This document shows positions 41,494 through 51,025 of a DNA stretch of 64,000 bases, in pieces. How positions within the stretch are numbered: position 1 is the first letter of the stretch; the number at the start of each line of letters is the position of its first letter. The notes under the pieces are model-generated. The model searched no databases. It was given only the letters and a program-made list of their open reading frames with translations, and was not told the origin of the DNA. Source of the stretch: Lachnospiraceae bacterium (GTDB lineage Bacteria > Bacillota > Clostridia > Lachnospirales > Lachnospiraceae); NCBI GenBank assembly GCA_910575475.1, contig CAJTGD010000009.1, positions 1 to 64,000 on the forward strand. The letters are read 5' to 3'. The translations under genes were made by a program, and so were the position numbers.

Positions 41494-43908
41494 CTATTCC
41501 TCTGTCTTATCCGTATTTTCAGAAGCTGCGCATCCCCCAGATGCATTGCTGTCAGCATCTGCTTGGCCGGCCCGGTCTTTATCTGTCTTTAATTTCCAGA
41601 TATCCCGGTTATACTCTTCGATGGTCCGGTCGGACGAGAAAAATCCTGCCTTCGCGATATTCACCAGCATCTTCTTCGCCCATGCTGTCCGGTCCTCATA
41701 AGCCTTTAACGCCTCTTCCTTTTTCTTCGTATAGGCCTTAAAGTCAAGCAGCGTCATGAACCAGTCTTTATTTAGAAGTTCGTTTTTCAGCCTTGTCAGG
41801 TTCTCCTCCTGTCCGATCTCCAGCATCTTCTCACAGGTCATAAAGTCGATCGCCGCCTTGATGTCCGGATCCTTCTCATAATAGCTTCTGGATACATAAT
41901 CCGCATGCTCATAGTGCTTGATGACCACATCGCTCTCCGCGCCGAACACGAAAATATTGTCGTCTCCCACCAGCTCGTGGATCTCCACATTTGCGCCGTC
42001 CTCGGTTCCTAAAGTGACCGCGCCGTTGAGCATGAACTTCATATTGCCGGTGCCGCTGGCTTCCTTGGATGCCAGGGATATCTGCTCAGAAATGTCGCAT
42101 GCCGGGATCAGCTTTTCCGCCTTTGTCACGTTGTAGTTCTCCACCATAACGACCTTCAGCCACGGGCTGACCCCCGGATCCTGGTTCACAATCTCCTGCA
42201 GGCAGAGGATCAGGTGAATGATGTCCTTCGCGATCACATAAGCCGGAGCTGCCTTTGCCCCGAAGATTACGGTGATCGGAGTGGTGGGCTTCTTCCCTGC
42301 CTTGATCTCCAGATACTTGTGGATCACATAGAGGGCGTTCATCTGCTGCCGCTTGTACTCATGGAGACGCTTGATCTGGATATCAAAGATCGAGTTGGGA
42401 TCCAGTTCTACCCCCTGAGTGTGCTTCAGATACTCACAGAGCACCTTTTTATTTTCATTTTTAATCTCCAGAAGGCGTGAAAGCACCTTTTCATCCTGTT
42501 CAAATTCGAGAAGCTTTTCCAGCTCCTTCGCATCCTTCTTGTATCCGGTCCCGATCTGCTCGTCCAAGAACCTGGTCAAAAGAGGATTGCAGTAGAGAAG
42601 CCAGCGCCTAAACGTGATGCCGTTGGTCTTGTTGTTGAACTTCTCCGGATAGATCCTGTAGAAGTTGTGCAGCTCATTGTCCTTCAGGATCTCGGTATGA
42701 AGGGCCGCTACGCCGTTCACGCTGAATCCGTAATGGATATCGATATGTGCCATATGTACCACATCCGCATGGTCGATGATGGCAACGCTTTCGTCCGAAT
42801 ATTCATGGACTTTTTCTGAGGTTTCCTCCGAAAACTTCCGACTCACCGAATGTTTGCTGATGACGGTGTATTTTCTCCTCACCTTATCATCCAGGATCTC
42901 AATGATCGGCACAAGCTGGGGAACGACCTTTTTCAGATAAGCCATGGGCCATTTTTCCAGAGCCTCCGCCAGGATCGTATGGTTGGTATAAGCGCAGGTC
43001 CGGGAAACCACGTCAATGGCTTCATCCATATCCAGCCCCCGGGCAGTGAGAAGCCGGATCAGCTCCGGAATCACCATGGTAGGATGGGTATCATTGATCT
43101 GGATCACCGCGTAGTCCGGCAGGTCATAGAGATTGCTCCCCCGGGCAATACATTCATCCAGGATCAGCTGCGCTCCGTTGCTGACCATAAAATACTGCTG
43201 ATAGATCCGCAGCAGCCGTCCGTTGTCGTCGCTGTCATCCGGATACAAAAACAGCGTCAGGTTCCGCGCGATATCCTCCTTGTCAAAGCTGATCCCGTCC
43301 GATACGATGGACTCCTCCACGCTGTCCACGTCAAAGAGATGAAGCTTGTTGGTCCTGTTTTCATAACCTGTCACTTCAATATCGTACATTCTGGACTTAA
43401 GCGTCAGTCCCCGGAAGGAAACTGGATAAGAGACATCGGTTTTCACAAGCCAGCTCCTGTCTTCAATCCACGGATTCGGAGTTTCCTTCTGCAGCCGGTC
43501 TTCAAATTCCTGCTTGAACAGCCCCAGGTGATAATTCAGCCCGATCCCGTCGCCGCACATTCCCAGCGTAGCGATGGAATCCAGAAAGCACGCCGCAAGA
43601 CGGCCCAGACCGCCGTTTCCAAGGGACGGCTCCGGCTCCAGCTCTTCGATCTCGCAGAGGTCTTTACCGTTTTTCGCAAGGACATCCCGCACTTCCTCAT
43701 AGATCCCCAGATTGATCATATTGTTAGACAGCAGCTTTCCGATCAGAAATTCTGCGGAAATATAGTAGATCTTTTTCTTTTCCTCTGGTGCTTCCTTTTC
43801 TTTTGCAAGCTCCTGTACCGTCTGCAGGAGCGCGCCGAAGATTTCTTCATTGGATACTTCTGCAATTCCCTTACCCAGATGTTTCTGCAATGTTTCCTGT
43901 ACGCTCAT
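41494..43908 (-). CDS. glgP: Glycogen/maltodextrin phosphorylase
   Basis: Releases glucose-1-phosphate from alpha-1,4-glucans. The 804-residue protein has the GT35 fold with the PLP lysine in [18 protein letters not shown] and conserved [14 protein letters not shown]. The last ~30 residues (DADSNASGG to TDKTEE) form a low-complexity tail beyond the family core. The ATG at 43908 is 14 bases from AAGGAGG, longer than ideal; the TTG four codons upstream is too close, so the start is uncertain. First gene of glgP-malQ. Confidence 0.95.
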   Translation of the reverse strand: MSVQETLQKHLGKGIAEVSNEEIFGALLQTVQELAKEKEAPEEKKKIYYISAEFLIGKLLSNNMINLGIYEEVRDVLAKNGKDLCEIEELEPEPSLGNGGLGRLAACFLDSIATLGMCGDGIGLNYHLGLFKQEFEDRLQKETPNPWIEDRSWLVKTDVSYPVSFRGLTLKSRMYDIEVTGYENRTNKLHLFDVDSVEESIVSDGISFDKEDIARNLTLFLYPDDSDDNGRLLRIYQQYFMVSNGAQLILDECIARGSNLYDLPDYAVIQINDTHPTMVIPELIRLLTARGLDMDEAIDVVSRTCAYTNHTILAEALEKWPMAYLKKVVPQLVPIIEILDDKVRRKYTVISKHSVSRKFSEETSEKVHEYSDESVAIIDHADVVHMAHIDIHYGFSVNGVAALHTEILKDNELHNFYRIYPEKFNNKTNGITFRRWLLYCNPLLTRFLDEQIGTGYKKDAKELEKLLEFEQDEKVLSRLLEIKNENKKVLCEYLKHTQGVELDPNSIFDIQIKRLHEYKRQQMNALYVIHKYLEIKAGKKPTTPITVIFGAKAAPAYVIAKDIIHLILCLQEIVNQDPGVSPWLKVVMVENYNVTKAEKLIPACDISEQISLASKEASGTGNMKFMLNGAVTLGTEDGANVEIHELVGDDNIFVFGAESDVVIKHYEHADYVSRSYYEKDPDIKAAIDFMTCEKMLEIGQEENLTRLKNELLNKDWFMTLLDFKAYTKKKEEALKAYEDRTAWAKKMLVNIAKAGFFSSDRTIEEYNRDIWKLKTDKDRAGQADADSNASGGCAASENTDKTEE

Positions 43909-43943
43909 AGTCTGTTTCAAATCCTCCTTAAAATATCATCATA

Positions 43944-43979
43944 TTATACTGAACGGCAGATTTATACGGCGCTCAGTAT
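43944..43979 (+). repeat. Dispersed repeat R2, copy b
   Basis: 36-bp element, TTATACTGAACGGCAGATTT and following bases, 5 mismatches from 31520-31555. It directly abuts an inverted R1 copy (43982-44013), making a 70-bp composite between glgP and the PHP gene. Confidence 0.7.
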
Positions 43980-43981
43980 AC

Positions 43982-44013
43982 ATACCATCGTATGCAGAAA
44001 GGCTGCCAGTGAC
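43982..44013 (-). repeat. Dispersed repeat R1, copy c, inverted
   Basis: Reverse complement matches 28618-28649 at 31 of 32 positions. Confidence 0.9.
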
Positions 44014-44026
44014 AGGCTTTCTGTAT

Positions 44027-44851
44027 TTACCCCTGTTTTCCAATATAGTATAATTCGATAGGGTCGATGGGATCGATGGGATTCTCCTGCTCCATCTTCG
44101 TATTGCGCCCATGACGGCGCAGAAGCTCCCCGCCCTTGTTATAGAACCAGAAGGAATAGGTCAGGATCAGCTTCACCTTTCCCATCTTTTCTTTTGTTGT
44201 CCTGTGGTAATAGTTTCCCCCGGTCTCAAAGGCTGTCTTCTTATGGATCATGGAGATCAGTTCCGTCTCACAGGTCACCGGCTCTGGCAGAATGGTATAG
44301 GCCCTGCCCACGCAGTCCGGCTTATGGGAGTCGCTTCCCCCTACCTTGACCTTGTCATATTTTTTCGCCAGCTTCAGCGCATGCTCGTTGGACTCCTCAG
44401 ACTCACAGCAGTTGAATGTCTCCACAAAGTCAAACCGCTTCATCAGCTCCGGAGATCTGCGGTAGCGCTTGGTGTTGGCAAAGCTTAGGTACTTCTCCCC
44501 GCATGGATGAGCAGGTCCGAGTACGCCGCCGTTGCGGTGCACAAAGTCGATCAGGACGGAGACCCGCATTCCTCTTAGCTCCAGCAGCCGCATCTTTACT
44601 CCTTCCGGCATGATGACCAGGATATGGCCCGCGTCACGGGTATCGTACTCGATCCCCTTCAATACGACAAAATCCTTATGCCGCTTTCCCTTGATATGGT
44701 TCTTCCAGTACCGGTAGCCCTTGTAGGTGTTGTGATCGGTGATCACCATTCCCTGGAATCCCTTTGCCTTGAGCAGCATGATGTACTCTTCCACTCCCAC
44801 CTTGCTGTCCAGGGATCCTTCCCTGACATGACAATGCATATCAATCTTCAT
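44027..44851 (-). CDS. PHP-domain metal-dependent phosphoesterase family protein
   Basis: 274 residues. PHP metal ligands are visible: DMHCHVREGSLDSK at the N-terminus (HxH), VITDHNTYKG, a Glu in LKGIEYDT, AHPCGEKY and GGSDSHKPDCVG. Family members hydrolyse phosphoesters such as oligonucleotides, AMP-type nucleotides or histidinol phosphate; the substrate here is unknown. The C-terminus ends in IDPIDPIELYY, encoded by a 9-bp GATCGATGG microrepeat close to the dispersed repeats, so this tail may be recent. Monocistronic-looking, downstream of the DUF4203-like gene by 59 bp. Confidence 0.85.
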   Translation of the reverse strand: MKIDMHCHVREGSLDSKVGVEEYIMLLKAKGFQGMVITDHNTYKGYRYWKNHIKGKRHKDFVVLKGIEYDTRDAGHILVIMPEGVKMRLLELRGMRVSVLIDFVHRNGGVLGPAHPCGEKYLSFANTKRYRRSPELMKRFDFVETFNCCESEESNEHALKLAKKYDKVKVGGSDSHKPDCVGRAYTILPEPVTCETELISMIHKKTAFETGGNYYHRTTKEKMGKVKLILTYSFWFYNKGGELLRRHGRNTKMEQENPIDPIDPIELYYIGKQG

Positions 44852-44910
44852 TCAGATATCATCTCCTTAATATCGATAGAGTTTACCTCCTCCTTATCTT
44901 GTGTGTTCTC

Positions 44911-45705
44911 TTATTTCTTATTCTTTTTCGGCGCTGCTTTTTTCTTTTTCTGATTCTTTCCCGCCGTGCCCTTTTTTGCGGCAGCCGGCTTTTTGTCCAG
45001 TTCATCGATCATAGCGCGCGCCTTTGCCACTTCATTTGCAGTGGAGTTCTGTTCCCGGATCTTTTTTGCATTCTCCAGGGTCCTCTTTTTCCGCTTCCCG
45101 GATTCCATCAAGAGCTGCACGGCAATACCTGCGACAACAAGGACTCCGATAACCCCATACCGGACGATCTGATTGTCAAACGGCAGAAAGGATATGATTC
45201 CCGTGCCGGCACTCATTCCGCCGTTGATGCCTGTGATCACGATGATGATCAGTTCCGCAAAGCGGATCGTAAACAGTGCCACGACCAGGCCGATTCCAAC
45301 GCAGGCCAGCATAAGCTTCCAGTCCTTCGGCTGCAGGACAAGCAGCGCCAGAGAGCTTCCCGTGATCCAGGCGATCAGGAATACCCCGACATGATAAAAT
45401 ACCGCGCCCAGGATCGCCAGAAGGATTCCTCCTACTGCTCCGCAGATCAGGATCAGGTTGGAACTCAATTCAAATGCGGCAGCCACTCCCGTACCGATTC
45501 CGAATCCAAGTGCCAGTCCTAGGATCGCCGCCCAGACCCGGATCAGCTTCAGTCCGAAGAAACACCATAAAAGCCCGATCACGATGGTGAGCACCGATGC
45601 GATCATCAGCGCATTTTTCATGGGACCGCCCATGCTCTCCAAATTCTTGAGGATTGCTTCGTAATCCATTCCCTGCATGCTGCTCATCAGTTTGTTAACA
45701 TCCAT
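44911..45705 (-). CDS. DUF4203/TMEM198-like membrane protein
   Basis: 264 residues with a short N-terminal helix, about seven Gly/Ala-rich membrane segments (about residues 33-200) and a Lys-rich cytosolic tail (KKGTAGKNQKKKKAAPKKNKK). The pattern of GLALGFGIGTGVAAAF and repeated small-residue helices resembles the DUF4203 (TMEM198) fold, whose role is unknown. The basic tail suggests contact with nucleic acid or acidic lipid, but that is inference. The leader holds an 11-bp inverted repeat GATATACCGAT/ATCGGTATATC (45745-45755 and 45781-45791). Confidence 0.72.
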   Translation of the reverse strand: MDVNKLMSSMQGMDYEAILKNLESMGGPMKNALMIASVLTIVIGLLWCFFGLKLIRVWAAILGLALGFGIGTGVAAAFELSSNLILICGAVGGILLAILGAVFYHVGVFLIAWITGSSLALLVLQPKDWKLMLACVGIGLVVALFTIRFAELIIIVITGINGGMSAGTGIISFLPFDNQIVRYGVIGVLVVAGIAVQLLMESGKRKKRTLENAKKIREQNSTANEVAKARAMIDELDKKPAAAKKGTAGKNQKKKKAAPKKNKK

Positions 45706-45872
45706 AACTCCGTACTCCTTTGTCCCTTATAAAATTTTCTCCCTGATATACCGATGTCTCTGGCTGCTCTATCCTGAATGATCGGTATATCTGAACTTTA
45801 CCGATGAAGTTTTCCTATGAATTTATTCTACCAATTTTTGCTGTATTATACAAGAAAAAATTTGAGAGGCCG

Positions 45873-45901
45873 TTGACAATTTTAACAGCAGTCATTAAAA
45901 T
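45873..45901 (+). promoter_or_regulatory. asnA promoter
   Basis: TTGACA (45873-45878), 17-base spacer, TAAAAT (45896-45901). The remaining leader (about 85 nt) is too short for a T-box and no T-box core was seen. Confidence 0.8.
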
Positions 45902-45993
45902 ATTTGGTAGCTGTTCGTGACTGTTCATGGTGCCTTGTACCTTGCTGATCCGGACAGTGATCTACTATAAAAATATCAAAGGAGTTTGTGTAT

Positions 45994-47004
45994 ATGGAGC
46001 ATTTAGTTATCCCTGACGGATACCGTTCCCCGCTGACGATCCGGGAGACTGAGGTAGCCATCAAGGAAGTCAAGGATCATTTTGAGCGCGCCCTGGCGAA
46101 GTCACTGCATCTGACCCGTGTCTCGGCGCCCCTGTTTGTCCGGCCGGAATCTGGTCTCAACGACAACCTGAACGGAGTGGAGCGTCCCGTTGCATTCGGC
46201 ATCCGGGAGCAGGATGAAGCCCCGGCTGAGATCGTCCATTCCCTTGCCAAGTGGAAGCGCCATGCCCTCAAGCATTACGGTTTTCACTCCGGGGAAGGCT
46301 TATATACGGATATGAGCGCCATCCGCCGGGATGAGGACACGGACAATATCCATTCTCTATATGTGGATCAATGGGACTGGGAAAAGGTCATTTCCAAAGA
46401 AGAGCGGAATATGGAGACGCTGGAATATACGGTACGGAAGGTATTCAGCGCCTTGAAGGAGACGGAAGAGTTCATCTCCAGGCGCTACAATTACATAGAG
46501 CCCCTTCTGCCGGAGGATATTTTCTTTATCACTTCCCAGGAGCTGGAGGATATGTATCCGGACTGCACCCCGAAGGAACGGGAGAACCGGATCACGAAGG
46601 TGAAAAAGGCGGTCTTTGTTTCTCAGATCGGAAAGGAACTTGCTTCCGGGCAGAAGCATGACGGCCGTGCGCCGGACTATGACGACTGGGAGCTGAACGG
46701 GGATATCCTGGTCTGGTATCCTATCCTGCATATGGGGCTGGAGCTCTCTTCCATGGGGATCCGCGTGGATGAAGCTTCTCTGTCCAGACAGTTAAAGCTG
46801 GCCGGATGTGAGGAGCGTGCCGAACTGCCGTTCCAGAAGGCCCTTTTAAACCGGGAACTGCCCTATACCATCGGAGGCGGCATCGGCCAGTCCAGGATCT
46901 GTATGTATTACCTGCGCAAAGCCCATATCGGGGAGGTGCAGTCGTCCATCTGGCCGGAGGACGCGCTTCATGAGGCCAGGGAGCATGGGATTCAGTTATT
47001 GTAG
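45994..47004 (+). CDS. asnA: Aspartate-ammonia ligase (asparagine synthetase A)
   Basis: Makes asparagine from aspartate, ammonia and ATP; related to class II aminoacyl-tRNA synthetases. The 336-residue protein contains [47 protein letters not shown] and the motif 3-like [24 protein letters not shown] is nine bases before the ATG at 45994; a GTG two codons upstream is possible. Monocistronic between its promoter and terminator. Confidence 0.97.
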   Translation: MEHLVIPDGYRSPLTIRETEVAIKEVKDHFERALAKSLHLTRVSAPLFVRPESGLNDNLNGVERPVAFGIREQDEAPAEIVHSLAKWKRHALKHYGFHSGEGLYTDMSAIRRDEDTDNIHSLYVDQWDWEKVISKEERNMETLEYTVRKVFSALKETEEFISRRYNYIEPLLPEDIFFITSQELEDMYPDCTPKERENRITKVKKAVFVSQIGKELASGQKHDGRAPDYDDWELNGDILVWYPILHMGLELSSMGIRVDEASLSRQLKLAGCEERAELPFQKALLNRELPYTIGGGIGQSRICMYYLRKAHIGEVQSSIWPEDALHEAREHGIQLL

Positions 47005-47038
47005 AAAAGGATCCGTTTTACTGCGAAAGGAAATATAT

Positions 47039-47081
47039 GCGCATCTGCTGCCGTATTTTGGTGGGAACAGATGCGCTTTTT
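47039..47081 (+). terminator. asnA terminator
   Basis: 9-bp stem GCGCATCTG (47039-47047) with CAGATGCGC (47068-47076), followed by TTTTT. Confidence 0.85.
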
Positions 47082-47147
47082 GTTCTGCTTCTGATTCCCG
47101 TTCATGGACTTTCTCCCTGTCCCCCATCCTTCCACCAACATTTTGAA

Positions 47148-47705
47148 TCAGATGATTCCCACTCCTTCCAGCAGGATCTTCGTTCCGATTAAAATCAGGA
47201 TGATACCGCCGCACAGCTCTGCCCTGGCCCTGTATTTTGTTCCGAATATGCTTCCGATCTTCACTCCCACAGCCGAACAGACAAAAGTGATCACTCCGAT
47301 AAAGGTCACTGCCGGAAGGATGGATACTTTCAGAAATGCAAAGGTCACCCCGACGGCAAGCGCGTCGATGCTTGTTGCAATGGCAAGCAGGAGCATGGAC
47401 TGAACGGACATGGAAGCGTCAATCTGCTCTTCTCCGCCAAAAGATTCTTTTACCATCTTTCCTCCGATGATCAGCAGAAGGATAAATGCGATCCAGTGGT
47501 CATATTCCGTGATCGTGTCGGTAAAAAATCTGCCCAGGTAGTATCCGATCAGCGGCATCAGCGCTTGGAAGCCTCCGAACCAGGCACCTGCGATAAACAT
47601 ATGCTTCCTGCCGATCTTTCCCAGTGACAGCCCTTTACAGACTGACACCGCAAACGCATCCATCGAAAGTCCTACAGCCAGTACAAAAAGTTCAAAAATT
47701 CCCAT
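47148..47705 (-). CDS. mntP: Manganese efflux pump MntP
   Basis: Exports Mn2+ to avoid toxicity. The 185-residue protein has six membrane helices in two homologous halves with the paired motifs GLSMDAFAVSVCKGL and ATSIDALAVGVTFAF, whose Asp residues line the path. The upstream leader contains a yybP-ykoY-type manganese riboswitch with a terminator, and both features support each other. Monocistronic. Confidence 0.95.
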   Translation of the reverse strand: MGIFELFVLAVGLSMDAFAVSVCKGLSLGKIGRKHMFIAGAWFGGFQALMPLIGYYLGRFFTDTITEYDHWIAFILLLIIGGKMVKESFGGEEQIDASMSVQSMLLLAIATSIDALAVGVTFAFLKVSILPAVTFIGVITFVCSAVGVKIGSIFGTKYRARAELCGGIILILIGTKILLEGVGII

Positions 47706-47816
47706 TTTTCTTCTTCCTTTCTTTCTCTATCAGTGCGGCATCTACCTTGTACGCCGCAGTGCGATTCCCCCGGAGGGTTTTTATCTATAGGAATATCTGA
47801 AGAAGTTTCCTATAGA

Positions 47817-47850
47817 ATACCCAAGGGCATCCCATTATGGCCATTCGGCC
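47817..47850 (+). repeat. Dispersed repeat R3, copy a
   Basis: ATACCCAAGGGCATCCCATT and following bases, 34 bp in the mntP leader downstream of the riboswitch terminator. An inverted copy with about four mismatches is at 50961-50994. Confidence 0.8.
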
Positions 47851-47864
47851 GTTTCACAAGGTAT

Positions 47865-48000
47865 AAAAAGTGAGACACACGGGCAGCCATCATAAGTACA
47901 AAGCTGTCCATGAGTCTCACCATTTCAAGTATTACCGGGAGCTTTCCCGCTCCATTATGTCGATAATACTGCATATATCATGCCGATTACTCCCTCGTGG
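47865..48000 (-). promoter_or_regulatory. yybP-ykoY-type manganese riboswitch with terminator
   Basis: The minus strand of the mntP leader folds like yybP-ykoY RNA. P1 is CCACGAG (47994-48000) with CTCATGG (47909-47915). Then come the GGGAGTAA loop motif, a hairpin, and a long arm with outer stem AGTATTA/TAATACT, internal loop TCGACATAAT opposite CGG, and stem GGAGC/GCTCC. The 3' side has the conserved AGAC. GTGAGAC (47914-47920), overlapping the P1 3' strand, also pairs with GTCTCAC (47870-47876) to form a terminator with TTTTT at 47865-47869. Mn2+ binding should stabilise P1, block termination and switch mntP on. Confidence 0.85.
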
Positions 48001-48011
48001 AAATTGAAAAT

Positions 48012-48040
48012 ATTGTAACATGTCCGCAGGGATTAATCAA
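48012..48040 (-). promoter_or_regulatory. mntP promoter
   Basis: TTGATT (48035-48040) and TACAAT (48012-48017) with a 17-base spacer, placing transcription start just before the riboswitch aptamer. Confidence 0.8.
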
Positions 48041-48048
48041 GTGCGGAA

Positions 48049-49164
48049 TTAGTGATTCGGTTCATTTCCGATTCCATTTCGAATTCCCATGATCTTGATA
48101 TAATCCTCTGTTTTATCCCGCATAATATGAAAACCCTTCTCCAGTTCATCCAGCGGGAATCTGTGGGTAATCAGACAGGATGGGCTGACACGCCCCCGGG
48201 CCAGACGATCCAGTACATACTGCCAGTCGTCCAAACCTTTTTCTGTCTCTTCTGTCTTCCGGTCAGTGAACTCCTCTTCCGAAAATGAAAACGAAGAATT
48301 CCACGTACCGGTCACTGTCAATTGATTCCTCAGGATCTTCCAGTATACGGATTTTTCCAGAATCATATCGGAAAACGGATTTCCCACCAGCATGACCCTG
48401 CCGCCGGGTGCCGTATGGTCGATGGCCCATGTCAATGTCTCATTTTTACCAACACATTCGTAAAAAAGATCCGCTCCAGCGCCGCCCGTATGTTCCGTCA
48501 GCCACCGGCCCGCATCCTGCTTTCTGCTGTCGCACCAGGCTTCTTCCGGCAGTCCCAGCCTGCCAAGCATTTGTTTCTGGAAATCCTTATTGCCAATGGC
48601 CAGGATCTGTCTGACCCCTGCCTCACGGAGAAACAGGATCAGAAGAAGGCCGATCGTACCAAGCCCGCATACTGCCACGGTCTCTGGCGCCTTCGGCGCA
48701 ATCCTCCTCATGGCGTGGACAGCCACTGCCATGGGCTCCAGCATGGCTGCCTCCTCAAAGCTCACACGGTCCGGCAGCGGAATCAGATTTGCCGCGGGAA
48801 CCGCTGCGTATTCCGCAAAACCGCCATTTGTACGGGAACCCAGATAGCTGTAATGCCTGCACATCTCATACTGCTTTTTCCGGCAGGGGATGCAGTCCAT
48901 GCAGGGGATCAGCGGGAAGATCCCCACCCGCCTGCCGATCCATCCGTCATCCACGTTCCTGCCAGTCTTTGCCACAACGCCGGAAAATTCATGTCCCGGG
49001 ATCAGCGGAAATGAGTATGTGCCGTTCTGGTATACCCGGGGGATGTCAGATCCGCAGATTCCGGCTGCTTTCACCTCTACCAGCACCTCGTCTTTGCCGG
49101 GTATCGGTTCCTCCACTGCTTCTAATCTGAAATCATTGATATCATGTAGAACCCATGCGTTCAT
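48049..49164 (-). CDS. Zinc-dependent medium-chain dehydrogenase (galactitol-1-phosphate dehydrogenase-like)
   Basis: NAD(P)-dependent oxidation of a sugar alcohol or similar. The 371-residue MDR protein has the catalytic zinc motif KAAGICGSDIP...GHEFSGVV, the four structural Cys in PCMDCIPCRKKQYEMC, and the nucleotide-binding AVCGLGTIGLLLILFL. Overall it resembles GatD-like enzymes, but no sugar transporter or kinase lies nearby, so the substrate is uncertain. The stop is nine bases from the mntP promoter; the next transcript therefore starts almost inside its 3' end. Confidence 0.88.
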   Translation of the reverse strand: MNAWVLHDINDFRLEAVEEPIPGKDEVLVEVKAAGICGSDIPRVYQNGTYSFPLIPGHEFSGVVAKTGRNVDDGWIGRRVGIFPLIPCMDCIPCRKKQYEMCRHYSYLGSRTNGGFAEYAAVPAANLIPLPDRVSFEEAAMLEPMAVAVHAMRRIAPKAPETVAVCGLGTIGLLLILFLREAGVRQILAIGNKDFQKQMLGRLGLPEEAWCDSRKQDAGRWLTEHTGGAGADLFYECVGKNETLTWAIDHTAPGGRVMLVGNPFSDMILEKSVYWKILRNQLTVTGTWNSSFSFSEEEFTDRKTEETEKGLDDWQYVLDRLARGRVSPSCLITHRFPLDELEKGFHIMRDKTEDYIKIMGIRNGIGNEPNH

Positions 49165-49215
49165 GCTTCCTCCTTCCTGTCCTTACTCTGTTTACACGAT
49201 CACTTTTGCTCTGCC

Positions 49216-49284
49216 AAAAAATCTCCCTCTGTACGGCTGGATAACCCAAAAATCATCCAGCCAACTTATCCATTTGCAAAAACC
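49216..49284 (-). repeat. Hairpin repeat R4, second full copy
   Basis: Same layout as 12641-12703: AAAAAAT, then GTACGGCTGGAT (49231-49242), a short loop, ATCATCCAGCC (49252-49262), ATCCA and GCAAAAACC. The stem has G-C where the first copy has A-T, with both arms changed. On the minus strand six T follow the hairpin, so it may terminate the AAA gene whose stop is at 49382. Confidence 0.65.
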
Positions 49285-49381
49285 GTGCTAACGCACTCTT
49301 ACATCTTCCTACGTAAGCGCACAGCTGGAAAAATCTACACAACAGCCTCAATGATCAATTTATTGCCAACAACAATGTCTT

Positions 49382-50932
49382 TTACCCCAATCTGCTTTTT
49401 TTATTAAAATTAAAACTCAACATATATCCGGATTCTATATGATAGTCCTCCAGATATCCCGTAAGCTGTGATTCACCGCGTCGATTGTATTCCTGGCCTC
49501 TCCAGATCTTTGCTTCGATTATATGCTGTTCTCCATGATAATCTACAATAATATCAGTACGCCCCATATTTCTTGTCCGCGATTCAATATAATAATTTCC
49601 TGTCCCATTGATGATCGGCTGGAGATAAAGTAAAAATAATTTCCGGCCGGATTCTTCTACAAATTTTTCTCCGCTTCCTGCATACAGGTCATTGAAATGT
49701 TCCACAAATCTTTCCAGAACAAGCCGCATATTCAGATGTCCGCCGATGATAAATTGTTTCTTTTCCCTTGCGGACGCGCTGTAGATATCATTTTTCTGTA
49801 TTTCCTCCAGGGAAAGATACAGATTGTACAGGACGGTCTCGAAAATACGGTTTGCGATCGCCACATTCCCATCCTGATTTTTAATAAACCCAAACATCGA
49901 AGCCATACCGATCACCGGATTCAGAGGACGAAACGGCACACTTTTTTCTGAAAAAAGAATCTCAAAGATCATTTCCTTTAATTCCAGGTAATCCTGCAGC
50001 TTCCTGGTCAATGATTCAAATAATGTATTCTTTTCTGCCAGTAAAATACGGATCGCCGCCAAAAATCCTTCTTTAGGCCATGCATCCCTCCTGGCCGGAA
50101 ACGGTTCACTGCCGGCAATTTTTTCATCGAGAAGTTTACAGATACGCGATACAAGAAACGGATATCCGGATGTGTAATCGTAGATGAGTCCGGCAAGCGT
50201 TTTTATATCCATGCCTGTATGGTAATCCTGTTCATAATTTTCGAGCATCCCGGCAATCCCATGTTCCGACAAACGCATCTCCACGTCAAAATCAGCTGCA
50301 ATGTTCCAGGGACTATTCTTCTCGTGATCCTTTTCCGAACATATTTTTACTTTCAGATTCTTAATGTCACGAACTCCCGCAAGAATCACGGAACGAAATG
50401 TCTGCCTTTTATTTCGTTTCAGATACAGGACTCTTAGCTGGCCTAAAAAAGCCGCGAAGATTTCATTATTGCTTGCCTGATCGATCTCATCGATCATAAG
50501 TACTACCGGCCTGGGTGATTCTCTGCAGATCTTCGTGATCATCCCTGCCATCATATGAAAATCGATTTTTCCCGATTCATCTGTGCTGAGTCTGGATAGT
50601 TCTTCTTTTGTTTCATCGGGAATATTTTCTGCCCCATCAAATTCGATCGAGTCATACAGCAAGCTGAAAAAACGTGTACAAAATGTATTTTCACTTGCAA
50701 ACGTTTCGCTGGTCAGACCTTCAAAGCTAATGGAAAATACCGTATATTCCTTTTGCAGCCTTTCTTTGAGTGCTTCTAAAGTGGTCGTTTTTCCATACTT
50801 TCTTGCACGGTTCATCGTAAAATATTCTCCGGCTTCGATATAAGACATAATTTCTTCTACTTTATCCGAAATATCTACCATATAGTGATATTCTGGCAGG
50901 CACAATCCTGCAATGTTAAATTTTTTTGCCAT
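49382..50932 (-). CDS. AAA-like ATPase fused to PD-(D/E)XK nuclease domain
   Basis: 516 residues. The N-terminal AAA-type domain has a variant P-loop NRARKYGKTTTLEAL and Walker B PVVLMIDEIDQASN. A winged-helix-like middle (about 230-400) is followed by a C-terminal PD-(D/E)XK fold with GRTDIIVDY and IIEAKIW as the catalytic triad. This architecture is common in gut Firmicutes and Bacteroidetes, often in many copies, with unknown role; defence or mobile function is suspected for the group. GGAG precedes the ATG. Appears intact, unlike the relative at 55906-57289. Confidence 0.85.
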   Translation of the reverse strand: MAKKFNIAGLCLPEYHYMVDISDKVEEIMSYIEAGEYFTMNRARKYGKTTTLEALKERLQKEYTVFSISFEGLTSETFASENTFCTRFFSLLYDSIEFDGAENIPDETKEELSRLSTDESGKIDFHMMAGMITKICRESPRPVVLMIDEIDQASNNEIFAAFLGQLRVLYLKRNKRQTFRSVILAGVRDIKNLKVKICSEKDHEKNSPWNIAADFDVEMRLSEHGIAGMLENYEQDYHTGMDIKTLAGLIYDYTSGYPFLVSRICKLLDEKIAGSEPFPARRDAWPKEGFLAAIRILLAEKNTLFESLTRKLQDYLELKEMIFEILFSEKSVPFRPLNPVIGMASMFGFIKNQDGNVAIANRIFETVLYNLYLSLEEIQKNDIYSASAREKKQFIIGGHLNMRLVLERFVEHFNDLYAGSGEKFVEESGRKLFLLYLQPIINGTGNYYIESRTRNMGRTDIIVDYHGEQHIIEAKIWRGQEYNRRGESQLTGYLEDYHIESGYMLSFNFNKKSRLG

Positions 50933-50960
50933 TGCCCTCTCTCCTGATCTCTTTTAAAAC

Positions 50961-50994
50961 GGCCAGATAGCCATAATGGGATGCCCTTGGGTAT
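50961..50994 (-). repeat. Dispersed repeat R3, copy b, inverted
   Basis: 34 bp whose reverse complement matches 47817-47850 with about four mismatches, in the leader of the AAA gene and after the esterase stop. Confidence 0.8.
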
Positions 50995-51025
50995 ATCCTC
51001 TGATACGGCCGGATGTCCAAACAGG

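Noticed and set aside
45901-45993. asnA leader as a T-box
   Set aside because: Only about 85 nt and no T-box core or specifier hairpin.
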